Positions 34,066 through 43,898 of a DNA stretch of 64,000 nt are shown piece by piece. The stretch lies in the NCBI GenBank assembly GCA_946402065.1, contig CAMIVR010000009.1, positions 1 through 64,000 of the forward strand, given 5' to 3'. The notes beneath the pieces are model-generated. The model was given only the letters and a program-made list of their open reading frames with translations, was not told where the DNA came from and made no database searches. How positions within the stretch are numbered: position 1 is the stretch's first letter; each line of letters begins with the position of its first letter. The position numbers were made by a program, and so were the translations under genes. This DNA is from an uncultured Brevibacillus sp. GTDB taxonomy: Bacteria > Bacillota > Bacilli > Brevibacillales > Brevibacillaceae.

Positions 34066-35152
34066 GAACTGTCACCACCCCTAATACAGCTACCTCGCCA
34101 GGCGCGATCTCGATATTCCCTTCGCGTCCATTTACTTGGAGTTGGTCATAATCAACTACCGGTGGAATGTCCAGGATAATATTTGCTATTCGTGTATACC
34201 GGACTAACGGATCAGAAAAGGCCAGCGTTTTTAAGTAAGCCCGCGCGCCTTCCTCAATCATTTGTTTGACTTGATCCACCGTTCCGTCACTTGCCAGCGT
34301 GACCGAAACAGAAATGTTAATAGGGACTTCAACCGCACCAGCAACTGTTACCGTGGCTCCAATAGGGCAGACGCTTTGGATAAAGGTATTTACCTGATCC
34401 ACTATAACGGGGGAGGGTGCAACCTTTTCAGCGCTTATCAAAACTACTTTTACCGTTCCCGGTCCATCCCAAAGAGGAACGACTTGCACACCCCCGACGC
34501 CTGGAATCGAAAGCGCCCATTGCTCATAGTCTGCTTTGTTCCCACTTCCTGTTGGCGTGCGAACCTTCAGCAAGAAACGCTCTAGCAATGAGCTGTCGCT
34601 TTCTTCATCCGTCCCGCCTTCCATTGCGGAAAGGTTGGTTACAGACTTGATACCCGACAGCTTTTCCGTTAAGTGACGGATTGCGCCTGGTGGCACGTTG
34701 CCGATCCGTCCCGGTTCAAGAGCTTCGGCCTCAACGAATCCCTCACCATTTGCATTCAATGTAACAGACCTTGTGATCTTAAATAGAATCGCAGGGGAGG
34801 ATTCCGTGCTTTCTGTACTGATCACATAACCGTTCGGGACGAACGATCCGGGATCGCCATCGAAACGGATGGTTTCCCCGGTTGTTTTGGCCGTGGTAGC
34901 CGGTCGACGGAAGACGCCGTGTTCAGCGCAACGCGCGTCTAAATAGACTCCGAACGTCGTTGAAGCAAATACTCGCCGCAGCACTTCTTTGGCCCAGTCT
35001 GCTGCTTGTGTTAGCTGGATCGCGACAGGGGCCAATATATCCCAAGGGAAAGACCCTTCAGACCGATCCAATTTGGCTGGTAGACGAGATAGCATGCGTT
35101 CCCTGATCGCTTCTTCTGTTTCATCCTCTAAAAAAGGGGGAAGTTGGGTCAC
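34052..35152 (-). CDS. Baseplate J-like protein (XkdT)
   Basis: 366 residues. Baseplate-J family features: N-terminal ERMLSRLPAKLDRSEGSFPW with ILAPVAIQLTQ, central GPGTVKVVLISAEKV, and C-terminal RYTRIANIILDIPPVVDY. It forms the wedge of the contractile baseplate. ATGA overlap with the upstream XkdS-like gene. Confidence 0.9.
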   Translation of the reverse strand: MTQLPPFLEDETEEAIRERMLSRLPAKLDRSEGSFPWDILAPVAIQLTQAADWAKEVLRRVFASTTFGVYLDARCAEHGVFRRPATTAKTTGETIRFDGDPGSFVPNGYVISTESTESSPAILFKITRSVTLNANGEGFVEAEALEPGRIGNVPPGAIRHLTEKLSGIKSVTNLSAMEGGTDEESDSSLLERFLLKVRTPTGSGNKADYEQWALSIPGVGGVQVVPLWDGPGTVKVVLISAEKVAPSPVIVDQVNTFIQSVCPIGATVTVAGAVEVPINISVSVTLASDGTVDQVKQMIEEGARAYLKTLAFSDPLVRYTRIANIILDIPPVVDYDQLQVNGREGNIEIAPGEVAVLGVVTVRESQ

Positions 35153-35586
35153 AAGCTCACCTCCAACCGTTGTTCGCTCCCGACAACCGGAACTACCGTA
35201 AAGGATACCCTGGCCGAGTCTCCTTCAAATTGATGGTCAAAGTCGACAACCGCCTGTGTTCGCGGATCAACAAGCAACGCCTCTGTAATCATCCGCTCAA
35301 TCTCTGACTTAACTGCGGCTCGCGTTGGTTGACGGCGGGCACTCCGCAGCTCGCTGCCATAGTCCGTTGAGTATGCCAAATAAGCAAAACGTTCGGTCAT
35401 AACTGCTTTTTGGCACCACTGTGCCCAGGCCGTATGACCGTCCGCCATAACAAAACGACCCGCACCATCAACAACAAAGTCGCCGTTGGCAAAATCAAAC
35501 AGCGGACTTTCGGGATATTGAATAAGGTTCGGGCGATTCTCTTCGACTAACTGCGGCATATCAAAAGTCGGAAATAGATTAGGCAC
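35149..35586 (-). CDS. DUF2634 baseplate protein (XkdS-like; gp25 role)
   Basis: 145 residues. Middle part AYSTDYGSELRSARRQPTRA followed by VKSEIERMITEALLVDPR is the wedge-type gp25/DUF2634 pattern. It helps start sheath polymerisation in contractile tails. Overlaps both neighbours by a few bases. Confidence 0.85.
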   Translation of the reverse strand: MPNLFPTFDMPQLVEENRPNLIQYPESPLFDFANGDFVVDGAGRFVMADGHTAWAQWCQKAVMTERFAYLAYSTDYGSELRSARRQPTRAAVKSEIERMITEALLVDPRTQAVVDFDHQFEGDSARVSFTVVPVVGSEQRLEVSL

Positions 35587-36007
35587 CGGCTGTCACCACC
35601 TTGCTGATTATGACCGGATCGCTGCGCACCCACAAGACAAGAACACGATCACCCGGCTGAAGCTCAGGGGCAAATCGAAGATTCACATGTGGGACGTGCC
35701 CACTGTCCTTACCGCCAGCAAAATCTATTCGGGTCGGCGGTGATAAAGTTGTGCCTGGTGTATCTTCACCCTCCGAAGTCACAGGGGAAGCCATCCGAAC
35801 CACGCGAGATAAGAGCGGGATGGTTACGTCCAGCATCCATTCAGCGACCAGGTAGTCACTGCGGGGGATAGGAGGGCCAAACTGATCCAGCCGTAAGTTT
35901 CCTTCCTCGTCAATAACCCCAAAATCCATTGTGCTGGGGGCTGCTGTTTTTTTGATTGTCCTGGCATCGATTGCTCGGGCCAGTCGATTTACTCCTTTAC
36001 CCGTCAT
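35579..36007 (-). CDS. DUF2577-like baseplate/hub protein (XkdR-like)
   Basis: 142 residues. N-terminal helix (GVNRLARAIDARTIKK), then beta-rich OB-like sequence with LQPGDRVLVLWVRSDPVIISKV at the end, the signature of DUF2577 proteins that associate with the tail hub or spike. Position between XkdQ- and XkdS-like genes agrees. Confidence 0.8.
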   Translation of the reverse strand: MTGKGVNRLARAIDARTIKKTAAPSTMDFGVIDEEGNLRLDQFGPPIPRSDYLVAEWMLDVTIPLLSRVVRMASPVTSEGEDTPGTTLSPPTRIDFAGGKDSGHVPHVNLRFAPELQPGDRVLVLWVRSDPVIISKVVTAGA

Positions 36008-36996
36008 ACACTTTCCACCTCCATGACCATGCTGCGGGAATCCGCGTCATGCTGAATGCCCGCAACGACAAAATAACCTATCAGCGTTCCAGCAGCGATA
36101 TACACCTTATCGCCACGGCGGAGGAACGGAAGGTCAGGAGCGGTAACGGTTCGTCGTTTACGAGGAACACCCCGTTCTTTCAAAATTTCCTGCGCTGCTG
36201 CTTTTGCTGCCGCAGCGGTATCGTACTGCTCTTGATAGATGACGTCCTGTAAAACCCCGAACTCTGTCCTGCCATCCAAAGTTGCAACGACCGGCGCGCG
36301 GCCTTCTGCATTTTCTTTGCCAACTATTTTGACACGAGTAACGAGGTCCTCAATGTCTTGCTTATCTGTCATCCCTCGAACAATATCCGTACCAAACTGG
36401 TACACTGTTTTGTTTTGCCCCTGACGAAGAACATGAATAGCACCGCCACTCGCCCGAATGACGTGCTTTCCGCCCCCGCGCTTGTGAACTTGATCCAGAA
36501 CCTTTTCAAGCATCGCGGCTAGTGTATCCCCTCGAAAGACTTGCTTCGGCAGCGACATACTCGGAACATCAATCTGCCCAATAGGGATGTTCCAAGCTTT
36601 GGCGATGTCCCGGATAATGACGTCGGCCTTTGTACCATTGGGATAATACCGATCATCCTTGCTGCGCAGGAGATAGATCAGGTTGTCGTATGATTTAACA
36701 GACAAAACACCAACAGAATCATTTTCATATTCCCAGTCGAAAATGACCCCTTGATGGATGTTTTGCCATCCTTCTCCCCAGTTGGACCGAAGAATGGTTC
36801 GCGCACCCAAAGGCAATTTTTGATGCAACCACCCATCACCAAACTTTTGATTCAGTACCCGAAATTGAAGCCGGACGGCCAATTCACCCGACTGTTCTTC
36901 CCAACCCAAGCAGTTTGCCACGTTTGACAGGGGAAGCAGTTCGCCGCTTGGCAGAAAAACACCAACGTCGTACTTTACATCAGCTAAATTGATCAA
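36004..36996 (-). CDS. XkdQ-like tail hub protein
   Basis: 330 residues. Family segments: SYDNLIYLLRSKDDRYYPNG followed by IIRDIAKAWNIPIG, HVIRASGGAIHVLRQGQN and the C-terminal LRRGDKVYIAAGTL. XkdQ proteins form the hub of the contractile tail, functionally like T4 gp27. ATGA overlap with the next gene. Confidence 0.88.
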   Translation of the reverse strand: MINLADVKYDVGVFLPSGELLPLSNVANCLGWEEQSGELAVRLQFRVLNQKFGDGWLHQKLPLGARTILRSNWGEGWQNIHQGVIFDWEYENDSVGVLSVKSYDNLIYLLRSKDDRYYPNGTKADVIIRDIAKAWNIPIGQIDVPSMSLPKQVFRGDTLAAMLEKVLDQVHKRGGGKHVIRASGGAIHVLRQGQNKTVYQFGTDIVRGMTDKQDIEDLVTRVKIVGKENAEGRAPVVATLDGRTEFGVLQDVIYQEQYDTAAAAKAAAQEILKERGVPRKRRTVTAPDLPFLRRGDKVYIAAGTLIGYFVVAGIQHDADSRSMVMEVESV

Positions 36997-37007
36997 CGTA
37001 GCACCTC

Positions 37008-37655
37008 CTACACAGGCAAACGTAAAACCTGACCTGGCTTAATCGCATTCGGATCAGGACCGATCAGCTTTTTATTTTCGGGAATGTTATAAATCTCAGG
37101 GTGTCTCGCGCCGTTTTGGAGGTGTTTCTTAGCGATTCCCCAAAGCGTATCGCCTTTCACAACCGTATGCGTCTTGGGGGGTGGGGGAAGAGGACGGGAG
37201 GCAGATAGCACTTTTGCCTCCCCATTGGATTTTGCTTCACCTTCTGAGCGGATCAGGATGTCTCTAGCCTGTACCAGCTCCAGGGAATACCGCATATCCC
37301 CATGCCCACCTTCCCAGGTGTGTTCAAATGTTTGGATGTAAACATCATGATTGAACGGGGTTTCCGTCACCAACAACCGCAATTTTTTGCCTTCGTTCCG
37401 CCAGGCCGAAAGGTCCCCTGCTATAGCTCCCGGATCGCGCCACGACTTGACCAACACGGTGTTTTTTCGTGTCTCTCCAGGGAGCAGGCCATCAAACGTA
37501 ATCCGTGTCAATACCGTGCCGCGTGGCAAGGCGTACTCGCCAAGTTCTATCGCTTCAAACGTTTGAATGCGTGCAGCGGTGACGGCAGTAATGCGTTCCG
37601 GGTTCATAGGGAAGTGTAACCGTTTGCCGGTTTCGTCTGTCAAATAGAAGTCCAT
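37008..37655 (-). CDS. LysM-domain tail protein (XkdP-like)
   Basis: 215 residues. N-terminal part MDFYLTDETGKRLHFPMNPE leads to a beta-rich domain, and a C-terminal LysM peptidoglycan-binding domain (HTVVKGDTLWGIAKKHLQ, ending PGQVLRLPV at the last residues) is clear. Such proteins link the tape measure and hub and may contact cell wall. Confidence 0.9.
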   Translation of the reverse strand: MDFYLTDETGKRLHFPMNPERITAVTAARIQTFEAIELGEYALPRGTVLTRITFDGLLPGETRKNTVLVKSWRDPGAIAGDLSAWRNEGKKLRLLVTETPFNHDVYIQTFEHTWEGGHGDMRYSLELVQARDILIRSEGEAKSNGEAKVLSASRPLPPPPKTHTVVKGDTLWGIAKKHLQNGARHPEIYNIPENKKLIGPDPNAIKPGQVLRLPV

Positions 37656-37666
37656 ACCCTCACCGC

Positions 37667-40600
37667 CTACACACTGTTATCGGTTGAACCTTCGAGGCGC
37701 GCCCCGATCTTCTCGGCGATTTCATCGGCGATTTCGTCGCCATGCTCGCGAATCGCTTCGATAACATCTTCGCCGTTGCCTTCAACTGTAATGGAGAAGT
37801 GAACGCCGCCCAGATTGATTGTTAGCCCCGTTCCCGACGGCGCGAGCGGAGCGACCGGCCCAAATGCGGGTGCTTGTACGGAGCCGACAATGCCACCGAA
37901 AGCAAAGGGACGCACACCAAGCATTTGCCCGGCTTGCTCCCACAGTTCCCGGCCTCGGTTTCTCATGCCAGGCGACAGGGGGATGATCGCTTCCGGTCCG
38001 GCTTCGCCAACCAACCCAAAATGTGGGCGGGTGATGAAGCCACCTCGGGCGTAAGCCTTTGCACCACCAGCCGCAGCCGCTTGCCCAGCTTCCTTACCTT
38101 CGCTGAAGGCGCTGCTGACCTTGCTCCAAAAACTGCCCCATTTGCCCTTGATATTCTCCCAGGAACTGTGCGCCCAGCTTTCAACACCTCTCCATTTTTC
38201 TTTCCACCAATCCCCATTGAACAGGGTGCTGTCGATAGAATCACGGGCATTGTTCCAAGTCTCTTCCAAATCTGCCCAAGTGTTATTCGCCCAATCTTCG
38301 ACGCCTTTCCATTTCTCATTCCACCATTCACCGTTAAAGATTGTTTCCTCAATGGCGGAGATAGCGTCGTTCCAGGTTTGTTCTGCATTTTTCCAGGAGG
38401 CATCCGACCAAGCTTCGACAGCGCTCCATTTCTCGTTCCACCAATCTCCGCTGAAAAGAGTGCTGTCGATGTAGCCGACGGCAAAGCCAATTCCTCTGGC
38501 GATTGCTTGCGGAGCGGTGTCGGAAATCCAGTTCCAGGTATCGCCTGCGATGCGCTTCACGCCATCCCAAGCATCTCGCGCTATGTCACCTAGCTGGTCA
38601 AACTGTCCGCCGAGCCATTCTCCAATCGCGCCGCCGCCCAGACTTCCCAAGATACCGCCGATCAGACCGCCGACTGCTGTTCCTAACCCTGGAATAATCG
38701 AACCGAGTGCAGCGCCGCCAGCAGCTCCAGCAGTGAATCCGCCCCAACTGCCGACCGTTCCACCGATAGCCCGGTTTCGTTCCTCTCCAGGACGAGCAGA
38801 AGCGATGCTCAGTGCATCCAGGCCAATCCCCAGCGGGAGGGCTGCTTTTCCGGCAACACGCGAAATCAATCCCATTTCTTTGCTTCCGCCCAGCAGTCGC
38901 TTCCACCAGCTTTGCTTTGGCAAGGCCGTTTCTGCCGTTTCTAAAACAGGAGTCACAGCAGCCCTGGACGTGGCAAAGACTTCTCTGGCTTGATCCACGC
39001 GAAGTTGCTGCGTTTTTGCAACGTCTTTCAAATCACTCACTTTACGCGACTGGGTAATGACTTCACTCCTGGCAGCTTCAACAGCTTTTTTAGCTTCTGT
39101 AACCTTTTTGTCCAATCCAGCCGGAATAGGTGTTCCAAATCTCCGGTATGCCTCTGCCGCGTCCGCAGATTGTTTGGTAAGCTGCTTGTATTGCTTGACT
39201 GTTTCATTCAGTTTCGTTTGACTGGCATGTCGTGCTTTTTCAGCAGCTTGTACAGCTAATTCAGCCTCTTTAGCCTTGTTGATCGCTTCACGGAAGGAGG
39301 CAGCGCTTGTCTTCAGGTTAGCGGTTGACTTGGCTAGATCGGCAGACGAAGCGGACGGGATGGAATCCGCAGCCGACGGAATTGGCGTTTTACCGCCTCC
39401 GAATATCCGTCGGTACCAAGGAACTTGACGGACTGCATCGGATGCGGTTGCTGCGGTGGCGGCAGCAGTTGTGGCGACGTCGCCCCGCATCATTTGAGAA
39501 ATACTTCGTCCTCCCTTGACCAACCCTCTGCCAAGTTTAAACGGGCCTTTAAGCAATTTTCCGACCTTTGTAATCAACCAGGCATCCATCATCAGCGCAA
39601 GCGACTGACCTACCGGGCTGCTTGTCTCACCGCCAAGCCAGGTTGGTTGTAGATTAAGGAATGCTTCTTTTGCCTTTTGCGCGATTTTCCCTGCATCGAA
39701 GGCTTCGAGAAACGCTTCAAGAAAAGAGCGTCCAGCGGAGGCACCAGCTTCAACAAAAGGCGAATCGCTAATCTTTGCTTCCGCGTCGGTCCCCATACCT
39801 AGAAGACCAAGAAGCACGCTATTCAGCCCGGCACCTAACGCACCGCCGATGCTTGCGGCGATGGAATCAACTCGTTCCTTGCCGCCGCCAGCCCACCAAG
39901 ACGCGAACGGTTCACTGATAATTTTGTCCCAGGCGATTTTCACTTTCCCGAACAAATCAGCGTTTTTGAACTGTTCGTCATGAAAGAGTGCCCGAAGATT
40001 GCGGGTCATGACTTGGACTTTATCCACGAAATACCGCGTGAATCGAGAAGCTACTTTTTCCACCTGATCGCCCATCCTGGCGATTCCTTCGGCATTTTCC
40101 TTTCGCCATTGGCGAAACGATTGTAAAAGGGGTGTGATCCCATCAGTCAAACCTTGACCCCACCGCTTGATGATGTTGTTCATAAAAAACGATTTGACGC
40201 CCAGGAGAAGGTTAGCCAGGTTGTCCGAAAGCTTACTCATCATCCCGTCGAACCGGGCAAATTCCTGGACTGCTTTCGGCCATGTTTTGCTGATGTCCAT
40301 TCCTGAATCGGCCAACTTCTCCAGCCGTTCACGAGCAGCTCCCGAAATAGCCCCCATTTCCTGAAGGGCGGATGTCATCTCGCCAACCGGACGACCCGAC
40401 GCCATCGCGTCATAAAGCCGCCCCATCCACAGCGCAACATCACCAAATTCCTTTTGCGTACCAGCCGCAATGTCACCGACAAGCCGCAATCCCTCACCGG
40501 TCGAAAGAGCATTTCCGGTAAATACTTGCAGGACCCGGCTGGCTTCATAAATCTCATCACGGGTATAGGGCGTTGTTCCGGCGAAAGTCGTCAATTCCTC

Positions 40601-41047
40601 AACACGCTTTTTGGCCGCTGCGGCATCACCGAGCAATACCTCGAAGGCCGTCTCGATATTTTGCTGTTGCATGACCATTTTCAACGGCACCACAATGCCC
40701 CCGGCTGTCCCTGCGCCAATACCCAGGATGCCAAGGGCTGAATTCATGCCTCTTAATATCGTCCGGAATGGGGAGGTAGCCATATCCAAAACACTGACTG
40801 TGATTCGGTAGCTACTGCTAGCGACACGGCGGGCCAATGCGCCTATTCTGTTGATCATTGCTGAAGCGCGGTCAAGGACATGGATCGCGAGCTGCCAGCG
40901 GGTGCGATTCATTTGGTCAAGCCGTTTTCGCGTACGATCTGCGATCTGATCAAACCTGCTTACTTTCTTTTCGGCATTCGACAGACTGGGTTCGGTCCGA
41001 TCCTCAACCGTCACCGGGATTTCAATGCGGTATACCTCTTCAGCCAC
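37667..41047 (-). CDS. Tape measure protein (XkdO-like) with three 39-residue repeats
   Basis: 1126 residues from GTG 41047 (AAGGGG 9 bases upstream). It holds long helices and coiled coils, a Gly/Ala-rich hydrophobic region near residues 770-830 that may cross membranes, and the conserved end FGLVGEAGPEAIIPLSPGMR. Near residues 855-970 three tandem 39-residue units share LFNGDWWNEKW-x-GVE-x-W, with period 117 bp in DNA. By the rule of ~0.15 nm per residue the tail would be ~170 nm. Starts just after the frameshift product of the chaperone genes, as expected. Confidence 0.92.
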   Translation of the reverse strand: MAEEVYRIEIPVTVEDRTEPSLSNAEKKVSRFDQIADRTRKRLDQMNRTRWQLAIHVLDRASAMINRIGALARRVASSSYRITVSVLDMATSPFRTILRGMNSALGILGIGAGTAGGIVVPLKMVMQQQNIETAFEVLLGDAAAAKKRVEELTTFAGTTPYTRDEIYEASRVLQVFTGNALSTGEGLRLVGDIAAGTQKEFGDVALWMGRLYDAMASGRPVGEMTSALQEMGAISGAARERLEKLADSGMDISKTWPKAVQEFARFDGMMSKLSDNLANLLLGVKSFFMNNIIKRWGQGLTDGITPLLQSFRQWRKENAEGIARMGDQVEKVASRFTRYFVDKVQVMTRNLRALFHDEQFKNADLFGKVKIAWDKIISEPFASWWAGGGKERVDSIAASIGGALGAGLNSVLLGLLGMGTDAEAKISDSPFVEAGASAGRSFLEAFLEAFDAGKIAQKAKEAFLNLQPTWLGGETSSPVGQSLALMMDAWLITKVGKLLKGPFKLGRGLVKGGRSISQMMRGDVATTAAATAATASDAVRQVPWYRRIFGGGKTPIPSAADSIPSASSADLAKSTANLKTSAASFREAINKAKEAELAVQAAEKARHASQTKLNETVKQYKQLTKQSADAAEAYRRFGTPIPAGLDKKVTEAKKAVEAARSEVITQSRKVSDLKDVAKTQQLRVDQAREVFATSRAAVTPVLETAETALPKQSWWKRLLGGSKEMGLISRVAGKAALPLGIGLDALSIASARPGEERNRAIGGTVGSWGGFTAGAAGGAALGSIIPGLGTAVGGLIGGILGSLGGGAIGEWLGGQFDQLGDIARDAWDGVKRIAGDTWNWISDTAPQAIARGIGFAVGYIDSTLFSGDWWNEKWSAVEAWSDASWKNAEQTWNDAISAIEETIFNGEWWNEKWKGVEDWANNTWADLEETWNNARDSIDSTLFNGDWWKEKWRGVESWAHSSWENIKGKWGSFWSKVSSAFSEGKEAGQAAAAGGAKAYARGGFITRPHFGLVGEAGPEAIIPLSPGMRNRGRELWEQAGQMLGVRPFAFGGIVGSVQAPAFGPVAPLAPSGTGLTINLGGVHFSITVEGNGEDVIEAIREHGDEIADEIAEKIGARLEGSTDNSV

Positions 41048-41053
41048 CGGTGA

Positions 41054-41745
41054 TCACCCCTTGTTTCCTTGCTTCGCCAGCAAAGCCCGACGTTCTTCCG
41101 CTTCGGCCTCTAACGCTACTTTCGTTGAGACAAAACAAAAAAGCCGCTCACCTTCGGGCAGCTTTAGGATTTCACTCGGGAGTTTTCCCTGGCGCTGAAA
41201 AATATGGTGCAGGAGAGTTGCTTTTCCTCCTGCCTGGATCAGTTTTTTATGATTTCTTCAGCCTCTCCGCTTTCCTCTTCGTCGAGGTCATATCCAGATA
41301 AACGATCAATCTGTTCGATGACCGCTTCTTTTTCTCCGGGAAGCAGAACCTTGTCGATGAGCTGCACGCCACTAATGACATTGAGCTGATCCCACGCCGA
41401 TTTGTTATTCCAGACCTTTTTGCGATCTTCTTCGATGGTCGCTTCATAGATGAGGAAAGAGCGGTATCTAGCTGTATCCGTGTCATCTGGCATTTTAATG
41501 CCGCCCAAGCGGCGGTTTTTCTTATACTTGGTTGCTTTATCTCGGCAGGAGTTGTATTCCGCTTCGGTCAACGGACGAATTCTGAATCGGAAAAAGACTT
41601 TGCCTTTGCGAGCGATTTCGATTACCTTTCGTTCTTCTTCTGTGTTGGCCGCTGCATCGAGCAGGCCGCGCAGGATGTCCGTTTCGTTGTCCAACAATTC
41701 CTCTGGCGATGTGCGTTCGTCTTCATGTTCGGAAAATGGTTTCAC
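41054..41745 (-). CDS. Tail assembly chaperone pair made by -1 frameshift (XkdN-like)
   Basis: The zero frame (41239-41745) gives 168 residues ending EEIIKN. The slippery heptamer A-AAA-AAC lies at 41248-41242, in register, right at that stop codon. A -1 shift continues for 62 more residues (ending at 41054) through GKLPSEILKLPEGERLFCFV and an acidic helix. The joint product is 230 residues. Contractile and siphophage tails use such gpG/gpGT-type pairs to load the tape measure protein. The next gene is the tape measure, as in those phages. Confidence 0.8.
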
Positions 41746-41809
41746 AGTTTCATTCCTCCTGAAGGGTAGTTGGTAGGGAAGCGCCCAGGGATTCCCCAGG
41801 CGCTACTCG

Positions 41810-42256
41810 TTATCTGCTGGCGCGAAGTACGCCGGTAAAGTTGAATACGGCATCAGGCGCTTGAGAGCGCAAGCTGTCGACCAGTTTTTTAAGCAGGATC
41901 GCATCGCGAATCACTGTTTCGGTAAAAGTCAGTGTCATGCTGTAACTTTGCATGATTGCCCAGGTATGCTTTTGCCCGGCGGGCTGATAGTCCGAGTTGG
42001 TAATACTGATCTGCGCTTGCCAGGTGTTTACTTCGGCCAAGAACGTACCGTCGCCGTCGTACAGCTCGCCGGAATATCCCCGCGAGATATTACGGAAATC
42101 AAAGACGCCATAATCAAGCATTTGCTGAATGTCCGGCGGGCTGTTCACCCGGAAAGACCAGGCACGTTGCACGATCTCCCCGACTTGAATGTTCGCCACG
42201 TCGATGGAGCCGTCCGGGACGCAATCCCGGAAAATATATCTTGCATCCTTCGCCAT
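41810..42256 (-). CDS. Tail tube protein (XkdM-like)
   Basis: 148 residues, beta-rich: ARYIFRDCVPDGSIDVANIQ at the N-terminus and SMTLTFTETVIRDAILLKKL towards the end. Follows the sheath gene by 16 bp with AAGGAGG before ATG, the usual sheath-tube order. It forms the inner tube through which DNA passes. Confidence 0.85.
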   Translation of the reverse strand: MAKDARYIFRDCVPDGSIDVANIQVGEIVQRAWSFRVNSPPDIQQMLDYGVFDFRNISRGYSGELYDGDGTFLAEVNTWQAQISITNSDYQPAGQKHTWAIMQSYSMTLTFTETVIRDAILLKKLVDSLRSQAPDAVFNFTGVLRASR

Positions 42257-42272
42257 CGTTGTTTAAACCTCC

Positions 42273-43694
42273 TTACGCCGTTTTCGGCGAAAATTGGAAC
42301 CCGAAATCCATGTACAGCTTTTCGATGCTGTCCAAGTCGGCCAGGTCCGTGAAGCGGAACCATGCCGAATCGCCTTGCGGCGGATTGTCGGGGTCCACGA
42401 CCAATTGACCGCTTTCCAGTCCACCCTCGCGGATCATCGTCTGAATGATCCCGTTCGCAATGGTGATGACAAACGCGCGGCCATCTTCATTGTTGTTCCA
42501 TTTACCGAGGTACGGGTGGAGCGTATACACGATCCGATCGATCAGTTCAAATCGGGTCTTTGTGCGGCGAATTTTCTTCCAGCCCTCGTCTTCGTCAGCC
42601 AGAAGCGTTACTTTGGTGTTAATTCCGTAATCAATTTGCGCCAAGCCGTCCGGGTTGAGCGAGAAGGTGAGCATACCGGATTGAATTGCCTCTTTGTACT
42701 GCGCATTCGTCAGTTCTCCGACCAGATCGATAGAGCCGGTCATTGGAACATGGGTTAAGCTGACATTGTACGCACTGGAGGCAATCACTCCGGCTACCCG
42801 AGCAGCCGCTTTTGCACCTTCCACCGGACCGCTGGCAGTCTGAAATCCGTTGCCGACATAGACGACGGCAAAATCGTTGAATGCTTTGGCGTTTTGCTTT
42901 CGCGTCGCAAACGGGACGCTGGTCGGTTCGCCGACCACGCCGATAATCCGCCCGCCGCCTTCGGCCAGCATACGGTTGACGAATGACTGAAGGGAGGCGT
43001 GAACCGCTGCGTCCTCGGAATCGACCGTGATCGTATCGAAGAATTTGCGTTCCAACAGCATAAAAGCATTCGCATAATCCTCGCCGGTGATAGCCGGATC
43101 AGTACCGCCGGTTAACGGTTCATCCAGCAACGTGTCTAATTCGCCAGCGCCATCGGCCAGCTTGGCAGCGTTGAGGTATTGGCTCTTTGCGTTGATCACC
43201 TCAACAAGTCGAGCCGGTTCGCCGTTTCCTTTCGCAAACAGCAGACGTTCCATTTGACGGGTGTTCTCATGCACTAACAATTCCCGCATGTCCGTGTCGT
43301 CCAGTGAATCGCGGATCGTAACCGTGAACGGGCGGGTGGTCGGATATTTGGTCGTCAGTTTGACAACTTTGACCGCCGTATCGGCGGTGTCGGTCAGCTC
43401 CAGCGACGCCTTTGTGCCACCGGTCCCGCTCCGAACGGCCAGCACCGTGCTGGCTCCGCCCGAGAAAATTTCTCGGATGCACTCCGGGCCGTTGCCACTT
43501 CCGAGCTTTCCGGTCAACTCGCCAGGCGACTCGACCGTAACAACTTCACCGAGCGGCCCCCAATTTGATTTGATGACGGCAGCAGCGACGCCGACCGTTC
43601 CCGTGACAACACGGGCACCGCCAGCATTATGCCAGCGGACATAGACGTCCGGCCTGACCTTCTGCTCGCCCAAAATGAATGTTTCTCCTGGCAT
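42273..43694 (-). CDS. Tail sheath protein (XkdK-like)
   Basis: 473 residues. Start PGETFILGEQKVRPDVYVRW and VTGTVGVAAAVIKSNWGPLG are the sheath N-terminus; DYANAFMLLERKFFDTITVD and RTKTRFELIDRIVYTLHPYL are later conserved blocks. The C-terminus inserts into neighbouring subunits during contraction. Shows that the phage has a myovirus-type tail. Confidence 0.92.
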   Translation of the reverse strand: MPGETFILGEQKVRPDVYVRWHNAGGARVVTGTVGVAAAVIKSNWGPLGEVVTVESPGELTGKLGSGNGPECIREIFSGGASTVLAVRSGTGGTKASLELTDTADTAVKVVKLTTKYPTTRPFTVTIRDSLDDTDMRELLVHENTRQMERLLFAKGNGEPARLVEVINAKSQYLNAAKLADGAGELDTLLDEPLTGGTDPAITGEDYANAFMLLERKFFDTITVDSEDAAVHASLQSFVNRMLAEGGGRIIGVVGEPTSVPFATRKQNAKAFNDFAVVYVGNGFQTASGPVEGAKAAARVAGVIASSAYNVSLTHVPMTGSIDLVGELTNAQYKEAIQSGMLTFSLNPDGLAQIDYGINTKVTLLADEDEGWKKIRRTKTRFELIDRIVYTLHPYLGKWNNNEDGRAFVITIANGIIQTMIREGGLESGQLVVDPDNPPQGDSAWFRFTDLADLDSIEKLYMDFGFQFSPKTA

Positions 43695-43697
43695 GGG

Positions 43698-43898
43698 TTA
43701 CACCTGCCTTTTCTTAAAATCTTGAATCGCCCGTTCCACTTCGGCACGGGTCAGGGTGTCCTTGTCCACCCGACGCAGCGCTCCGGCCATCATGTCGGGG
43801 GAGACTCCAAACCCGGCGACAGCGGCCATGATTTCCTGCTTGCTGTAGGTGGCTTCAGGCTTTGTTTTTCGCGTTTTGCTTTCTTTCACTTCCGTCAT
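43698..43898 (-). CDS. Small lysine-rich protein before the sheath gene
   Basis: 66 residues from ATG 43898, with GGAGGTG 7 bases upstream; longer reading upstream lacks a ribosome site and overlaps the preceding gene. Basic start (TEVKESKTRKTKPEATYSKQ) and a helical end that looks like a small helix-turn-helix-like segment (DMMAGALRRVDKDTLTRAEV). Unknown role; small proteins at this place occur in PBSX-like tail modules. Confidence 0.6.
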   Translation of the reverse strand: MTEVKESKTRKTKPEATYSKQEIMAAVAGFGVSPDMMAGALRRVDKDTLTRAEVERAIQDFKKRQV

